Shown here piece by piece: positions 1 through 11,078 of a stretch of DNA of 14,804 nt. Positions within the stretch are counted from its first letter, which is position 1. Each line of letters opens with the position of its first letter. Both the position numbers and the translations under genes were made by a program. Source of the stretch: an uncultured Clostridium sp. (GTDB lineage: Bacteria > Bacillota > Clostridia > TANB77 > CAG-508); the NCBI GenBank assembly GCA_947428535.1, contig CANEMG010000002.1, positions 1 to 14,804 on the forward strand, in the 5' to 3' direction. The notes beneath the pieces are model-generated. The model was not told the origin of the DNA and ran no database searches. It saw only the letters and a list, made by a program, of their open reading frames with translations.

Positions 1-3000
1 TATTATCTATATATCCCAATGTCGCAATTCCATCTGAATCTGTTGAAAATTCTATAGGTTTTCCATTTACTTTAACTGCTACTATTTCATATCCTTCATC
101 TGGTGTAACAATATAATCTCTTATAGTTTCTCCACCATATACTACTATTTCATAAGGTTTTTCATCTTCACCTGAAATATGTCCACCAGCAACCTCAATT
201 TCTGTACCATCATTCATTACTTCCATATGATGATTTACTTTTGTAGTTATTTCAAAACTTTCTATATCATAGTAATAATATAGAATTACTTCATTTCCCT
301 TATAAACACCTTTTTCATTACCTGCAATATCGGCTAAACTATAACCTTCTGCTAAAGTTTCATAATAATTATTTTCATCAAAATCAGGAATAGCACTAGC
401 AGTGTATTCTTCTCCTTCATATCCTCTATATACTTCATCTTCTGCTTCACTATAATCACCTAAATATGTTTTATTATTAGTTCCAACATTATAGTGATGA
501 ACTATTAAAGTTGATTGCCTTTCCTCATAATAATATGTTACTTCTTTATCTCCTGAATATGTTCCTACAGCATCATCAGGAATTATATATTTGTCATTTA
601 AATCTTTTATTAATTCATATTTGGTTAAATCTAGGCGTGGAGTTACTCTATAAATATCTCCTTCCTTACCCATATAAATATCATCTTCTGCAACTTTTGT
701 TTCTGTATTGACTCCATCTCTATTTCTCAAATAGTGATGTACTGTTACTTTATCTAACTTTTGTAACTCTATATTTAAAACTTTCTCTCCTGCCTCTTCA
801 ACAGTATATTCTGATAAATATGTACTTTCATAACCATTTGGTATATCTATACTTTTAATCTCATATGTTCCAGATGGTACTTGAATTATTGCCTTTCCTT
901 CTGAATTTGTAATAAATATTTTTTCAAAACTTTGCTCAGTATTTGTAATAGAAAACTTAGCATTTTCAATAGGTACATTTGTATTATCTTTTACATTTAT
1001 TGTTAACTTTTCTGTACTTAATACAAAATCAACTCTAATTTCTTTATCTTCCATCACATTTGGTATTTCAGAAATAGTTACACTTCCATCTGAATTTAAA
1101 GTATGATTATATATCTTTCCATTTATAGTAATAGTTCCAATTTCATATCCTCTATTTGGAATAATTTTTATTTCTCTTGTACTTGAATCTCCATATTTTA
1201 CTAATTCATATATAATATCATCTGATCCAGAAATTGTACCACCTTCGTTATTTTCTACTTTTGTTGATATTGAAAATTCTTTTCTCTTATTTAAAACTTC
1301 AAAATCTGATGAATTAGATAATCTAGTTTCAACTATATCTTGACCTTTTAAATAATTAAATAGATATGAATCATCATCATTTTTAGTAACTTCCAATTCT
1401 TCTGTATCTACAAATTTTCCACACTCAACTTCATTATCAGAATCAAATTTTATCATAAAAGCTTTTTCTGCATACGTAATTGTAATAGAATTTTCATCTT
1501 CTGTTGATATCTCTGCTATATTTTCAAGCAAATAATTATCTCCAACTTTAATATTAGGACTATTTGACTTTCCTAATACTATATATCCATTATCACTTGA
1601 TTTAAGTACTGTTGAAATTTCTTCATTTTGTTCTCCAGTTATTGATTTTGCAGATAATACCTCTCCACTATTATTAATTCTAGCAATAACACTATTTTGT
1701 AAATAATATGATGTACTTTCCTGAGTTCCATCTTCGTTTTCGAATGTTTCTTCTATTAATTTATTATCAAATGTATAAGAATCTAATACTGCTTGTTCAC
1801 TATTATAATTTCCAACAATAATATACTCATTTTGAACTATTTCAATAACATCTGTGATATTTTCCGCATCATTTCCTTGTAATGTCTTTGCCCATTCAAC
1901 TTCACAATCAGAAGAATATTTTACAACAATTCCATCAGGATCTGTATTTTTATTACTTACTGTACAAGTACCTAAATTTATTGTACCCACAAATTCTCCT
2001 GTTGTTAAAAATCCTCCATCTGATGTAACTATTGCATTATTTACATTTATATAACCTTTTCCATTTACACTATCATCTTGTGGATCTGACTCTATAAACA
2101 TAGATTTTTCTAATCTACCTTCTGAATCATATTTTAATACCATACCTTTTGAAGCATTTCTATCATTAGTTGCTTTTGGTCTTATAAATAGTCTTTTTTG
2201 AATAACATCTCCTGATTCTATATCTTCTGGTTCTGAAATTGTATTTCCTGAAAAAGTATTACCATATACTAAAAAACCTCCATCTGATAATACTTGTATA
2301 TCTGTAACAATTTCATTCCTGCTTCCACCTATAGAACTAATCCATTCAATAGTACCATTTTCAGAATATTTAACAATTACAGAATCTGTACAATATTCTT
2401 TATTTTCATCTTCTTGTATATCTGGTACTTTAGCATCTTCAGTATTTTTTTCATAATATACTTTAATTATATTTTCTTCTATTCCATCTAATGTAATTGG
2501 TAAATTAGTATTTACAAAATTATATCCTTCAAATTTATTTGCCTCTATTTTTTCTGTTATATCACTTTCAGTTATTTCTTTTCCTATTTCTTCAAATAAT
2601 ATTTCTGTTAAAAGATCTTTTCTTTCATTATCATAATAATATTCTATTCTGTAATCTATATAGTTTTCTACTGATGAAGTAGGCGCATAAAAATCTGATG
2701 TGTTTTTAACAGTGTTTGACTCAATATTTATGGTTTTTCTAGAGAATTCTCCATATTTTATGTAGCCATTATCATTTGTTCTTATAATTTTATTATAAAA
2801 AATAGCACCTTTATTTCCTAATTCTTTTGACCATTCTATATTACCATTTTTATCATATTTAATTAATATACCATAATTTTCTAAATCATTTGTATATGTG
2901 TCATTACCTACTTTTAATTCACTACTATCAGAAGAAATATATGCTATTAAACCACCATCAGCTGTTTCTTCAATATTTATAATATCTTCGTATTCATTTC

Positions 3001-6000
3001 CACCTATTGAATCAGCCCATATAATTTTACCATTTATGTCATATTTTATTATTACAACATCACTTGAACCATTACTTATTAAAGTTGCAATTGGTGTATC
3101 GAAATTTTCATCTGTTATTCCTAAATTAAGAACATCTTCAAAAGTTCCATATCCTAAATACCCATCTGATACTCTAGTTACATAACCTATATCACTACCT
3201 ACACAAACGCTACTTACATCTTTCCAGCTACTTATTCCTACTCCAAAATAGTAAGTATTATTAGTCAAATCATATTTATCTTCAATAGTTTTAATTTCTA
3301 CTGCTTTATATAATCCCTCTCTTAAATCTGCTGAAATTTGTCCTTGCTCATTCGTTGTTAATGTGTAATACTCTTTCCCATCTATTATCTCTTTTGTTCC
3401 TAATATATTGTAGTTACTATCTAAAGCTATTTCTGTTTTTTCTTCTATTCCTTGCTCTGTTACACTATAAATAGCAAATTTTGTTCCTGGTAAAACTTGT
3501 AATGTTTTATCATCTTTATTTACTAATTTAAAAGTTGGTGTAGAAGTTTTACTTGTTAAAATTTTTACTTTTACTATATTTCCTTCAGTTAACTGATCTC
3601 CTATATCACCATCTGTTATAACTGCTTTTAATCCATCTGGTCTACTTTCTAATCTAAATTTTACATCATTTGCTTTTGTATATCCATCTGGAATAAATAC
3701 TTCTTTTAATGTATACATATTAGCACTATGTTGATTTGCATCATATTCATATAAATTCTCTATAACAATTCTTCCATTTTCATCTGTTATATATTCACCA
3801 ATACATTTATCTTCTCTATATAATCTATATTTTACACTTTCTAGCCCTACATTCTCTGTTCTAATAATTTTATTTATTTCTAAATTACATAAATTATTTT
3901 TAGTACCTTCAATATTTAAAACCGCAACTTGATTATCTTCTTCAGTTATAACTTCAGAAGATTTTACTGTTCCTTCTTGAATATATATTCTTTTTGTATT
4001 TGTTATTGTAAATTTTATATTTTCTGGTTTTATATATTCATTTGATCCCAATTCTTCTAAAGAATATTCTTCATTATAAACTAAACCTTTAAATTCTAAT
4101 TGTCCTTCAAAATTTGTTTTTAATACTTTACTCTCTTCATAATTAGGTCCTGTTAATTTAAATTTTATATTAGGAATCTTATTACCTTGATTTCTATCTG
4201 TTTTAACTATTTTTAAATTGATATCAGCTGTATTATCATTTACTAATTCGATATCTTTATAAATAGCTGTAGCTGTATCAGTATTAACACAATTTTCTCC
4301 TATATATGCTGATACTGTACTTTGAATATATTTAAAATCAGTAAATTCTTCTTCTGTATAATTATTTACTATATAATCATCATCTATTTCCTTAGTATTA
4401 CATACAGTAACACTGCTATTTGCCTTTATTTTACTTGTTTCTACCCTTATATATTTTACTGGAAACTCATACAAATAAGGATTTTCTGATGTATAGTTAT
4501 TCCAATTATCTTTCGTAAACCTTGCAATCAATTCATTTGTTTCATCATCATATACTCGTATCTCGCCTTCTTCTCCTAAAGAATTTTGTGCATTTTTAAA
4601 GGAAATACCAACATTTTTAGACATATTTTCCATACTAATAGTTGTTTCATCAGATTTAACAATTTGATCAGCTATATTTCTATCATCTTTTGATGTTTTT
4701 ATTACATATCCATCATTTTCTAAAACTGATGATGCATTCCAAATAACGTTATATGAATCAATTTCATCTTTATTTGAAATATTATTATATAAATTTTGTA
4801 TTTTTTCTTTTGAAACAATATTTTGATTTTCGCCTAAATCTTTTTCTCCAATACTAACTGCAACTTTAGTCTCATCAACTGTTTTTTCTGTATATTTTAT
4901 TGTTATATTTTCTGTTGCATTTTCTGAATATGCTGGATTATCAAATTCTCCTGTACTGTTATTATATCCACCATAAAACACTTCTACTGGTATATTAATT
5001 TCTAATAAATCTATATTATCAAAATCAATAGCCTCTAATGGATATACTAAGTTTATAGAAAATTTATTTACCCTGTTATTTCCATATACACCATCTGCAG
5101 TCTTTCCTTCAAGTTCTCCTCTATACGCATTTAATTCCTTTGTATCTTCATAATATTCAGAAGCAGTATTTGGTGCTATTGCTTCTGCACTTTTGGGAAA
5201 ATATCCATTTATTTCTGGAATATCCATTTTTATATTTACATCTTGTAAATATAATTCATTCTTAGTTTCTTGCACATATACATCAAATTTAACCTTAAAT
5301 TCATTGTTTACTCTATCTATTGCCGTTTCTAAATCTTTAATTTGATTCTTATTTTCTTTACTTCCATATACGTACTCTGGTACTTCTGCTGCTATTTCTC
5401 CATACCAATCAACAATAAATTCTACTTTTTTATTAATTTGTATTTCTTCACCTTCTGTTGTAACATAGGTACCTTTTAATGTTATTGTATTTATTTTACT
5501 ATAAGCATTTATATCACCATTTAAAGCATCCGTTTTCTTTGTTTCGTAATCATAATCTCCTGAATGCACTTTTCCTGTTAATGTTTTATTTTTATTTGAT
5601 ATTGTATTTAAAGATATTGATTTTACATTATTACCAACAACATTTTCTGTTATTTCATCATCTTGTAAAATTGCTGTTTGCATATATATATTTCCTGGAT
5701 TACTTTCTATCTCTGTTCCAAATTCATCTAATGTTTTTTCTGCCTCATTTACAATAATCTCAGCATCTCTTAATTCACCACCTGATACTCCTAACTGCAT
5801 ATATAGTGTATCTTCTTTTCCAATTTGCTTACAAGTACCTCTTAATTTTTCTTCTATTCCATCTTCATTTAAGTCACGCAAAAAGAAAACATCAAAATTT
5901 ACATTATTTCCTGTTCCTTCGATATTTTCTTCTCCTTCTATTACTTCAGCATATGTAATTGATTTTAGTAATTCTTTATCTCCTAGAATTTGATATGTAC

Positions 6001-6100
6001 TTTTAATTCTGAAAAATAATAAACTAGCTATTACTATCACAAGCGATATAATTACTAAAATTATTTTCACCCTTCTTTTTTGATTCTCTTGTAAACTCAT
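1..6100 (-). CDS. giant multidomain surface protein (Cna-B, beta-propeller, MucBP), 3' end beyond window
   Basis: Reading from ATG at 6100 to base 1 I find 2,033 codons and no stop, so the 3' end and any cell-wall anchor lie outside the window. The start is set by AAGGAG (6116-6111), ten bases upstream. Residues 14-30 form a hydrophobic segment after KRRVK, with no clear cleavage site, so the protein is exported or N-terminally anchored. Residues 76-81 (DLNEDG) resemble a calcium-binding loop; residues 35-620 match nothing I know. Cna-B/SpaA-like domains lie near 625-700, 735-835 and 855-950, with candidate isopeptide Lys/Glu pairs K633/E683, K744/E800 and K862/E935. Residues 973-1590 look like a seven-bladed propeller with a MucBP-like insert at about 1150-1218. 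Then come a repeat domain (1609-1693), a Cna-B-like domain (1698-1775), MucBP domains (1784-1860, 1864-1945) and a second repeat domain from 1949. A role in adhesion to glycans, mucus or other cells is inferred from domain types only. Confidence 0.88.
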   Translation of the reverse strand, partial: MSLQENQKRRVKIILVIISLVIVIASLLFFRIKSTYQILGDKELLKSITYAEVIEGEENIEGTGNNVNFDVFFLRDLNEDGIEEKLRGTCKQIGKEDTLYMQLGVSGGELRDAEIIVNEAEKTLDEFGTEIESNPGNIYMQTAILQDDEITENVVGNNVKSISLNTISNKNKTLTGKVHSGDYDYETKKTDALNGDINAYSKINTITLKGTYVTTEGEEIQINKKVEFIVDWYGEIAAEVPEYVYGSKENKNQIKDLETAIDRVNNEFKVKFDVYVQETKNELYLQDVNIKMDIPEINGYFPKSAEAIAPNTASEYYEDTKELNAYRGELEGKTADGVYGNNRVNKFSINLVYPLEAIDFDNIDLLEINIPVEVFYGGYNNSTGEFDNPAYSENATENITIKYTEKTVDETKVAVSIGEKDLGENQNIVSKEKIQNLYNNISNKDEIDSYNVIWNASSVLENDGYVIKTSKDDRNIADQIVKSDETTISMENMSKNVGISFKNAQNSLGEEGEIRVYDDETNELIARFTKDNWNNYTSENPYLYEFPVKYIRVETSKIKANSSVTVCNTKEIDDDYIVNNYTEEEFTDFKYIQSTVSAYIGENCVNTDTATAIYKDIELVNDNTADINLKIVKTDRNQGNKIPNIKFKLTGPNYEESKVLKTNFEGQLEFKGLVYNEEYSLEELGSNEYIKPENIKFTITNTKRIYIQEGTVKSSEVITEEDNQVAVLNIEGTKNNLCNLEINKIIRTENVGLESVKYRLYREDKCIGEYITDENGRIVIENLYEYDANQHSANMYTLKEVFIPDGYTKANDVKFRLESRPDGLKAVITDGDIGDQLTEGNIVKVKILTSKTSTPTFKLVNKDDKTLQVLPGTKFAIYSVTEQGIEEKTEIALDSNYNILGTKEIIDGKEYYTLTTNEQGQISADLREGLYKAVEIKTIEDKYDLTNNTYYFGVGISSWKDVSSVCVGSDIGYVTRVSDGYLGYGTFEDVLNLGITDENFDTPIATLISNGSSDVVIIKYDINGKIIWADSIGGNEYEDIINIEETADGGLIAYISSDSSELKVGNDTYTNDLENYGILIKYDKNGNIEWSKELGNKGAIFYNKIIRTNDNGYIKYGEFSRKTINIESNTVKNTSDFYAPTSSVENYIDYRIEYYYDNERKDLLTEILFEEIGKEITESDITEKIEANKFEGYNFVNTNLPITLDGIEENIIKVYYEKNTEDAKVPDIQEDENKEYCTDSVIVKYSENGTIEWISSIGGSRNEIVTDIQVLSDGGFLVYGNTFSGNTISEPEDIESGDVIQKRLFIRPKATNDRNASKGMVLKYDSEGRLEKSMFIESDPQDDSVNGKGYINVNNAIVTSDGGFLTTGEFVGTINLGTCTVSNKNTDPDGIVVKYSSDCEVEWAKTLQGNDAENITDVIEIVQNEYIIVGNYNSEQAVLDSYTFDNKLIEETFENEDGTQESTSYYLQNSVIARINNSGEVLSAKSITGEQNEEISTVLKSSDNGYIVLGKSNSPNIKVGDNYLLENIAEISTEDENSITITYAEKAFMIKFDSDNEVECGKFVDTEELEVTKNDDDSYLFNYLKGQDIVETRLSNSSDFEVLNKRKEFSISTKVENNEGGTISGSDDIIYELVKYGDSSTREIKIIPNRGYEIGTITINGKIYNHTLNSDGSVTISEIPNVMEDKEIRVDFVLSTEKLTINVKDNTNVPIENAKFSITNTEQSFEKIFITNSEGKAIIQVPSGTYEIKSIDIPNGYESTYLSEYTVEEAGEKVLNIELQKLDKVTVHHYLRNRDGVNTETKVAEDDIYMGKEGDIYRVTPRLDLTKYELIKDLNDKYIIPDDAVGTYSGDKEVTYYYEERQSTLIVHHYNVGTNNKTYLGDYSEAEDEVYRGYEGEEYTASAIPDFDENNYYETLAEGYSLADIAGNEKGVYKGNEVILYYYYDIESFEITTKVNHHMEVMNDGTEIEVAGGHISGEDEKPYEIVVYGGETIRDYIVTPDEGYEIVAVKVNGKPIEFSTDSDGIATLGYIDN
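3050..3184 (-). other. start of the beta-propeller region within the giant surface protein
   Basis: This stretch encodes the opening outer strand (residues 973-993, VTRVSDGYLGYG) and leads to the first KYD-type motif (residues 1016-1029, IIKYDINGKIIW). The pair of motifs recurs down to about base 1330. KYD-type motifs sit near residues 1016, 1077, 1240, 1319, 1391, 1470 and 1547. Loop motifs of the SDGG type sit near 979, 1049, 1110, 1273, 1361, 1424, 1503 and 1576. Having one more loop motif than KYD motifs would fit ring closure between the first and last strands. The fold is inferred from the repeats and was not modelled. Confidence 0.6.
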
Positions 6101-6110
6101 TTAACTTCTT

Positions 6111-6116
6111 CTCCTT
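6111..6116 (-). promoter_or_regulatory. ribosome binding site of the giant surface protein
   Basis: AAGGAG on the minus strand lies ten bases before the ATG at 6100. It is a near-complete match to the anti-Shine-Dalgarno sequence and supports this start, which also places a basic stretch and a hydrophobic segment at the N-terminus. Confidence 0.75.
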
Positions 6117-6140
6117 AATATCAGTGGTTTTTATAAGTTA

Positions 6141-6169
6141 AATATACTACTTTCTTATATAAATAACAA
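6141..6169 (-). promoter_or_regulatory. sigma-A-type promoter of the giant surface protein
   Basis: On the minus strand TTGTTA (6169-6164) and TATATT (6146-6141) are separated by 17 bases, which matches the vegetative promoter pattern. The predicted 5' leader is about 35 bases. It follows a terminator and the -35 box lies within an inverted repeat (6164-6183), so this gene probably has its own controlled promoter. In such AT-rich DNA chance matches are common, so confidence is moderate. Confidence 0.55.
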
Positions 6170-6183
6170 TTTCACTATTGTTA
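6164..6183. promoter_or_regulatory. perfect inverted repeat overlapping the -35 box, candidate operator
   Basis: TAACAAT and ATTGTTA form two perfect 7-base half-sites separated by six bases. On the minus strand the promoter-proximal half-site contains the whole TTGTTA -35 box. A dimeric repressor bound here would block RNA polymerase. The symmetry is seen directly; the regulator and the function are inferred. Confidence 0.45.
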
Positions 6184-6312
6184 CAATAAATACATTTTAC
6201 GTAAGGAAGTACTTTTCATAGATTTTATTTCTTTTTTATATACTTTTTTTAACATTTGTAATATTTATATGCCATTTTTAATGTTTAGCTTAGGGATACT
6301 TATTGTTCGATG

Positions 6313-6356
6313 CGCCAATTTTGTTGTACAAAATCGTGTGCTAAAATTAGCGAAGC
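6313..6356. repeat. nested inverted repeats in the intergenic region
   Basis: Three overlapping symmetries lie in 44 bases. CGCCAATTTT (6313-6322) pairs with AAAATTAGCG (6343-6352) at 9 of 10 positions. ATTTTGT/ACAAAAT (6318-6334) forms a 7-bp hairpin with a three-base loop. GCTAA/TTAGC (6340-6351) forms a 5-bp hairpin. It is more GC-rich than the DNA around it and codes for nothing I can see. A short dispersed intergenic repeat is one possibility. Confidence 0.4.
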
Positions 6357-6400
6357 TTTTATTTAGTAGGAAATGCAGAGCACTTTCATACTAAATAAAA
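6357..6400. repeat. hairpin with 12-bp perfect outer stem
   Basis: TTTTATTTAGTA (6357-6368) and TACTAAATAAAA (6389-6400) are perfect reverse complements. Inside, GAAA/TTTC and TGC/GCA can continue the stem past a G-A mismatch, making an almost fully paired 44-base element. It directly abuts the terminator of the BIG2-domain gene and could serve as a backup transcription stop, a 3'-end stabiliser, or part of a repeated element together with 6313-6356. Confidence 0.5.
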
Positions 6401-6437
6401 AAGATGAGATAGATATTTTAATATCTATTTCATCTTT
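6396..6437 (-). terminator. intrinsic terminator of the BIG2-domain gene
   Basis: In the minus-strand transcript, bases 6437-6420 pair with 6417-6400 in an 18-bp stem with one A-C mismatch and a two-base loop, followed by a run of U (CATCTTTTTTATTT). The stem starts 33 bases after the stop codon of the gene at 6470-7114. Read on the plus strand the mismatch becomes a G-U pair but the U run is short, so minus-strand termination is favoured. Confidence 0.75.
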
Positions 6438-6469
6438 AAAATCTTGATATACATTTTTCTTATTAAAAC

Positions 6470-7114
6470 TTATTTTCTTATTGTTAAATTTACTTTCTTT
6501 TCTGTTTCTGTATAAGAATCATATACTGTAATTGTTACTTTTCCAGGTGCAACACCTGTAACTATACCACTATTATCGACTAATGCTATTTCTTCATCAC
6601 TTGATGAATATTGTAATGTATCTATATAAGCATCTGATGGTGTTACTTTTAATTTCATTTGTAAGTCTTTCCCTACTCTTACTGTACTGTTAGTTGATGT
6701 AAAAGTCATTGATTTTATTGGTGTTATTACTCTTATACTTTCTGTTGCATCCATTCCATCATATGTTGCTGTTATTGTAGCCCTTCCATCTTTTACTGGT
6801 ACTAATTCATTATCTTCATTTATTTTTACAATACTTTCATCTGATGATGAAAATTCTACTCCATCTGTAACTGTTTCATCGCCTGCTATTACTGTCATTT
6901 TAGCTGTTTCCTTTTTATTTTTTGAAGACAAATATTCTTTATCTATTTCTAATTTTAATTGTGGAAGTATTGTTGATGTTTCTGTTGATACTGGCTCTGT
7001 ATATACTAATGCATAATTTCCAATATGTCCTTTATTTAAAACTAAATATAATGCTATTAATGATACTATTATAAATATTATTATTGAAATTACTAAAATT
7101 CTTCTATTTTTCAT
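6470..7114 (-). CDS. membrane-anchored protein with two BIG2 Ig-like domains
   Basis: This 214-residue protein starts with MKNRR and a long hydrophobic segment (residues 6-26) with no lipobox or LPXTG motif, so it is probably tethered by an uncleaved N-terminal helix with the rest outside the cell. Residues about 52-130 and 132-213 are two bacterial Ig-like (BIG2) domains. Each shows the family pattern: SSSDESIVKIN then a VKDGRATITATYDG strand in the first, and SSSDEEIALVDNSG then a VAPGKVTITVYD strand in the second. BIG2 domains are known as rigid modules of surface proteins; no catalytic or binding domain accompanies them, so the exact role is unknown. The start is supported by AAGGAG (7126-7121) six bases upstream. 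It has its own promoter and terminator, so it is separate from both rpoC and the giant surface protein. Confidence 0.85.
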   Translation of the reverse strand: MKNRRILVISIIIFIIVSLIALYLVLNKGHIGNYALVYTEPVSTETSTILPQLKLEIDKEYLSSKNKKETAKMTVIAGDETVTDGVEFSSSDESIVKINEDNELVPVKDGRATITATYDGMDATESIRVITPIKSMTFTSTNSTVRVGKDLQMKLKVTPSDAYIDTLQYSSSDEEIALVDNSGIVTGVAPGKVTITVYDSYTETEKKVNLTIRK

Positions 7115-7120
7115 TTGAAT

Positions 7121-7126
7121 CTCCTT
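7121..7126 (-). promoter_or_regulatory. ribosome binding site of the BIG2-domain gene
   Basis: AAGGAG on the minus strand lies six bases before the ATG at 7114. The spacing is near ideal and confirms this start. Confidence 0.75.
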
Positions 7127-7154
7127 AAATCTTTTACTGTAAACTTACATAATT

Positions 7155-7183
7155 ATTATACACTATCTATCTTTTTAAATCAA
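7155..7183 (-). promoter_or_regulatory. sigma-A-type promoter of the BIG2-domain gene
   Basis: On the minus strand TTGATT (7183-7178) and a perfect TATAAT (7160-7155) are separated by exactly 17 bases. The promoter sits just after the rpoC terminator and gives a leader of about 30-35 bases including the ribosome binding site. It is the strongest promoter match in the window. Confidence 0.72.
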
Positions 7184-7221
7184 TACAACTTATTTCATTT
7201 TTTTCTTTCATTTTATAATAC

Positions 7222-7266
7222 AAAAAAAGCATTTAAAGAATTTTATAAATCCCCTAAATGCTTTTT
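7222..7266 (-). terminator. intrinsic terminator after rpoC
   Basis: In the minus-strand transcript AAAAAGCAUUUA (7266-7255) pairs with UAAAUGCUUUUU (7235-7224) in a perfect 12-bp stem with a 19-base loop; the U run continues to 7222. The stem begins five bases after the rpoC stop codon at 7273-7271. Transcription of rpoBC therefore probably ends here, with no rpsL-rpsG-fusA read-through as seen in many other Bacillota. Confidence 0.8.
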
Positions 7267-7270
7267 AATT

Positions 7271-10692
<3,422 letters not shown>

Positions 10693-10703
10693 TTTTAAAG
10701 TAG

Positions 10704-10710
10704 CCCCCTT
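10704..10710 (-). promoter_or_regulatory. ribosome binding site deciding the GTG start of rpoC
   Basis: AAGGGGG on the minus strand lies 11 bases before the GTG at 10692. No ATG in the same frame lies between it and the conserved N-terminal sequence, so GTG is the best start. The spacing is slightly long. Confidence 0.55.
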
Positions 10711-10776
10711 ATAATACTTTATCTTTTACTTAGGTAGCCAATACTATTGTTTACCAAATTTTCAAATATACTTTAA

Positions 10777-10791
10777 ATTATACACAGCTGT
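10777..10791 (-). promoter_or_regulatory. possible rpoC-proximal promoter element with adjacent palindrome
   Basis: A perfect TATAAT (10782-10777, minus strand) lies about 85 bases before the rpoC start, but I find no good -35 hexamer at 16-18 bases. The palindrome ACAGCTGT (10784-10791) lies immediately upstream. The long rpoB-rpoC gap makes a separate rpoC promoter plausible, but AT-rich DNA gives such hexamers by chance. Confidence 0.25.
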
Positions 10792-10920
10792 ACAATTCCA
10801 TTACGTAATTTAAAATATTTTGAAAATATTTTATTAAATTATAATTCTTAATTTTTGATTTATATATTTTTTGAACTGAAGAATTCGAATGTAAACAGAA
10901 TATTTTATTATTAATTGTTT

Positions 10921-10976
10921 ATTTTATATAAGTAGGGAATCTCAATTTTATATTGAGAGCACTACTTATATAAAAT
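10921..10976. repeat. large two-part inverted repeat between rpoB and rpoC
   Basis: The 15-base arms ATTTTATATAAGTAG (10921-10935) and CTACTTATATAAAAT (10962-10976) are perfectly complementary. Inside, TCTCAAT (10940-10946) pairs perfectly with ATTGAGA (10952-10958) around a five-base loop; the two stems are separated by an internal loop of GGAA opposite GCA. AATTG/CAATT (10913-10917 and 10981-10985) can extend the base. No U run follows in the rpoBC direction, so it is not a standard terminator. An RNase III processing site, a transcript stabiliser or a small palindromic mobile element are all possible. Confidence 0.65.
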
Positions 10977-11078
10977 ATTACAATTATTATAAAACATGTC
11001 GGAATACCGAGAATTCGTAAGTAAGAAAAATATATAATCAAAAATAATATTTTTTATTTTAAAAATTATTTTTCAAAT

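Larger units (their letters stand above)
10693..11078. other. long rpoB-rpoC intergenic spacer without a gene
   Basis: No plausible coding frame fills these 386 bases, although rpoB and rpoC are normally separated by far less. It holds a 56-base hairpin (10921-10976), two partly matching motifs GAATTCG-N3-GTAA (10881-10894 and 11011-11024) on either side of it, a weak A/T-only hairpin after rpoB (11040-11048 with 11065-11073), and a TATAAT hexamer near rpoC. The remainder is very AT-rich and featureless. Confidence 0.7.

Noticed and set aside
6170-6230. Twelve-codon leader peptide (MKSTSLRKMYLL) upstream of the giant surface protein
   Set aside because: It has no ribosome binding site, lies upstream of the predicted promoter, and shows no attenuator-like features.
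6300-6360. Integron attC-like or attachment site
   Set aside because: The nested symmetry is suggestive, but the conserved attC core sites are absent and no integrase or cassette is present.
10921-10976. The rpoB-rpoC palindrome as an intrinsic terminator
   Set aside because: No U run follows it on the minus strand, and the downstream bases are A-rich.
11040-11073. A/T-only 9-bp hairpin after rpoB as a terminator
   Set aside because: The stem has no G-C pair and a long loop, so it would be too weak; rpoC would also need a strong separate promoter, which is not evident.
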